From positions 1-6,377 of the forward strand of contig JAMXLG010000078.1 in the NCBI GenBank assembly GCA_024281135.1: a stretch of 6,377 nucleotides of DNA. Reading direction: 5' to 3'. This document shows, one piece after another, positions 5,909 to 6,377 of this stretch. The notes under the pieces were generated by a model. It was not told the DNA's origin. It did not search any database and saw nothing but the letters and a program-made list of their open reading frames with translations. Source of the stretch: Vulcanimicrobiia bacterium. GTDB lineage: Bacteria; Eremiobacterota; Eremiobacteria; Baltobacterales; Baltobacteraceae. Position 1 is the first letter of the stretch. Every line of letters begins with the position of its first letter. The position numbers and the translations under genes are program-made.

Positions 5909-6377
5909 TGAAATTCAGCACAAAGGCGATTCACGTAGGGCAAGAAGCGGATCCGGCGACCGGAGCGACGATTGTTCCCGTCTATCAAACGTCGACGTAC
6001 ACGCAAGATGCGGTCGGCGAACACAAAGGCTTTGACTATAGCCGCACCATCAATCCGACCCGCGTGGCGCTCGAAAAGCAACTTGCCTCGCTCGAGGGAG
6101 CCGAGTACGGATATGCATTCGCGAGCGGCATGGCGGCTACGGCAGCGGTGCTGAATCTTCTTTCGGCCGGCGATCATGCCGTGGTGACGGACGATCTTTA
6201 CGGCGGAACATATCGCTTGTTCACGCGCGTGCTCGAACGCTACGGGTTGCAGTTCACCTACGTCGACATGAGCGATCTCGATGGGGTTCGTGCAGCTATC
6301 AAACCAAACACGAAACTGTTCTGGATTGAAACGCCGACGAATCCGTTGCTGAAACTCATCGACATCAAAGGCATAGT
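5908..6377 (+). CDS. Cystathionine gamma-lyase / gamma-synthase family PLP enzyme (3' partial)
   Basis: The first 156 residues are visible before the window ends. The start MKFSTKAIHVGQEADPATGA is typical of the Cys/Met-metabolism PLP family (fold type I). YSRTINPTR (44-52) supplies the tyrosine and arginine that reach the PLP phosphate of the neighbouring subunit. FASGMAA (71-77) holds the glycine-methionine pair at the phosphate, DDLYGGTYRLF (95-105) holds the tyrosine that stacks on the PLP ring, and ETPTNP (141-146) is the family signature. The Schiff-base lysine lies beyond the edge. Coupled to cbs by a TGATG overlap, it most likely acts as cystathionine gamma-lyase, releasing cysteine, 2-oxobutanoate and ammonia. 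Gamma-synthase (MetB) cannot be excluded because the residues that separate the two are not all visible. No frameshift is seen. Confidence 0.93.
   Translation, partial: MKFSTKAIHVGQEADPATGATIVPVYQTSTYTQDAVGEHKGFDYSRTINPTRVALEKQLASLEGAEYGYAFASGMAATAAVLNLLSAGDHAVVTDDLYGGTYRLFTRVLERYGLQFTYVDMSDLDGVRAAIKPNTKLFWIETPTNPLLKLIDIKGI

Overview
The window is a gene-dense piece of a moderately high-GC bacterial chromosome. It holds eight protein genes, the first and last cut by the window edges. I see no RNA gene, insertion sequence, CRISPR array or other mobile element. A clustered rapZ-yvcK pair is typical of Gram-positive-type and related (Terrabacteria) lineages. Together with DUF2203, DUF1858-like and kinase-less GAF membrane proteins, it suggests an uncultured soil-type phylum such as Candidatus Eremiobacterota (WPS-2). 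That placement is inferred from overall character and is not proven by any marker gene here.

Left part (1-1496, + strand): the C-terminal part of a polytopic membrane protein with a GAF-like domain and no kinase domain. It is translationally coupled (4-base overlap, strong AGGAG site, GTG start) to a small protein with a CxxC DUF1858-like domain and a beta-rich C-terminal domain. The pair looks like a sensor or redox module, but its function is not established. A DUF2203 gene on the minus strand (1505-1903) converges on it. A 9-bp inverted repeat sits at the convergence and may act as a bidirectional terminator.

Middle (1931-4125, + strand): rapZ (P-loop nucleotide-binding regulator) and yvcK (CofD-like gluconeogenesis/cell-wall factor) overlap as TGATG. 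whiA, their usual third partner, is absent. This YvcK carries an N-terminal extension with two predicted membrane segments. rapZ is head-to-head with the DUF2203 gene across only 27 bases. A small minus-strand lipoprotein gene (4094-4444) overlaps the 3' end of yvcK by 32 bases.

Right part (4499-6377, + strand): a cystathionine beta-synthase with a C-terminal Bateman (double CBS motif) module is followed, again with a TGATG overlap, by a cystathionine gamma-lyase/synthase family PLP enzyme cut by the window end. Together they would convert homocysteine plus serine to cystathionine and then to cysteine (reverse transsulfuration).

A recurring pattern is that downstream genes of each operon overlap the previous gene and have a visible Shine-Dalgarno sequence. 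The operon-leading genes rapZ and cbs, and the lone lipoprotein gene, show little or none. I found no convincing wholly new system. The most unusual items are the kinase-less membrane GAF protein coupled to a DUF1858-like/SH3-like protein, and the membrane-anchored YvcK without WhiA.
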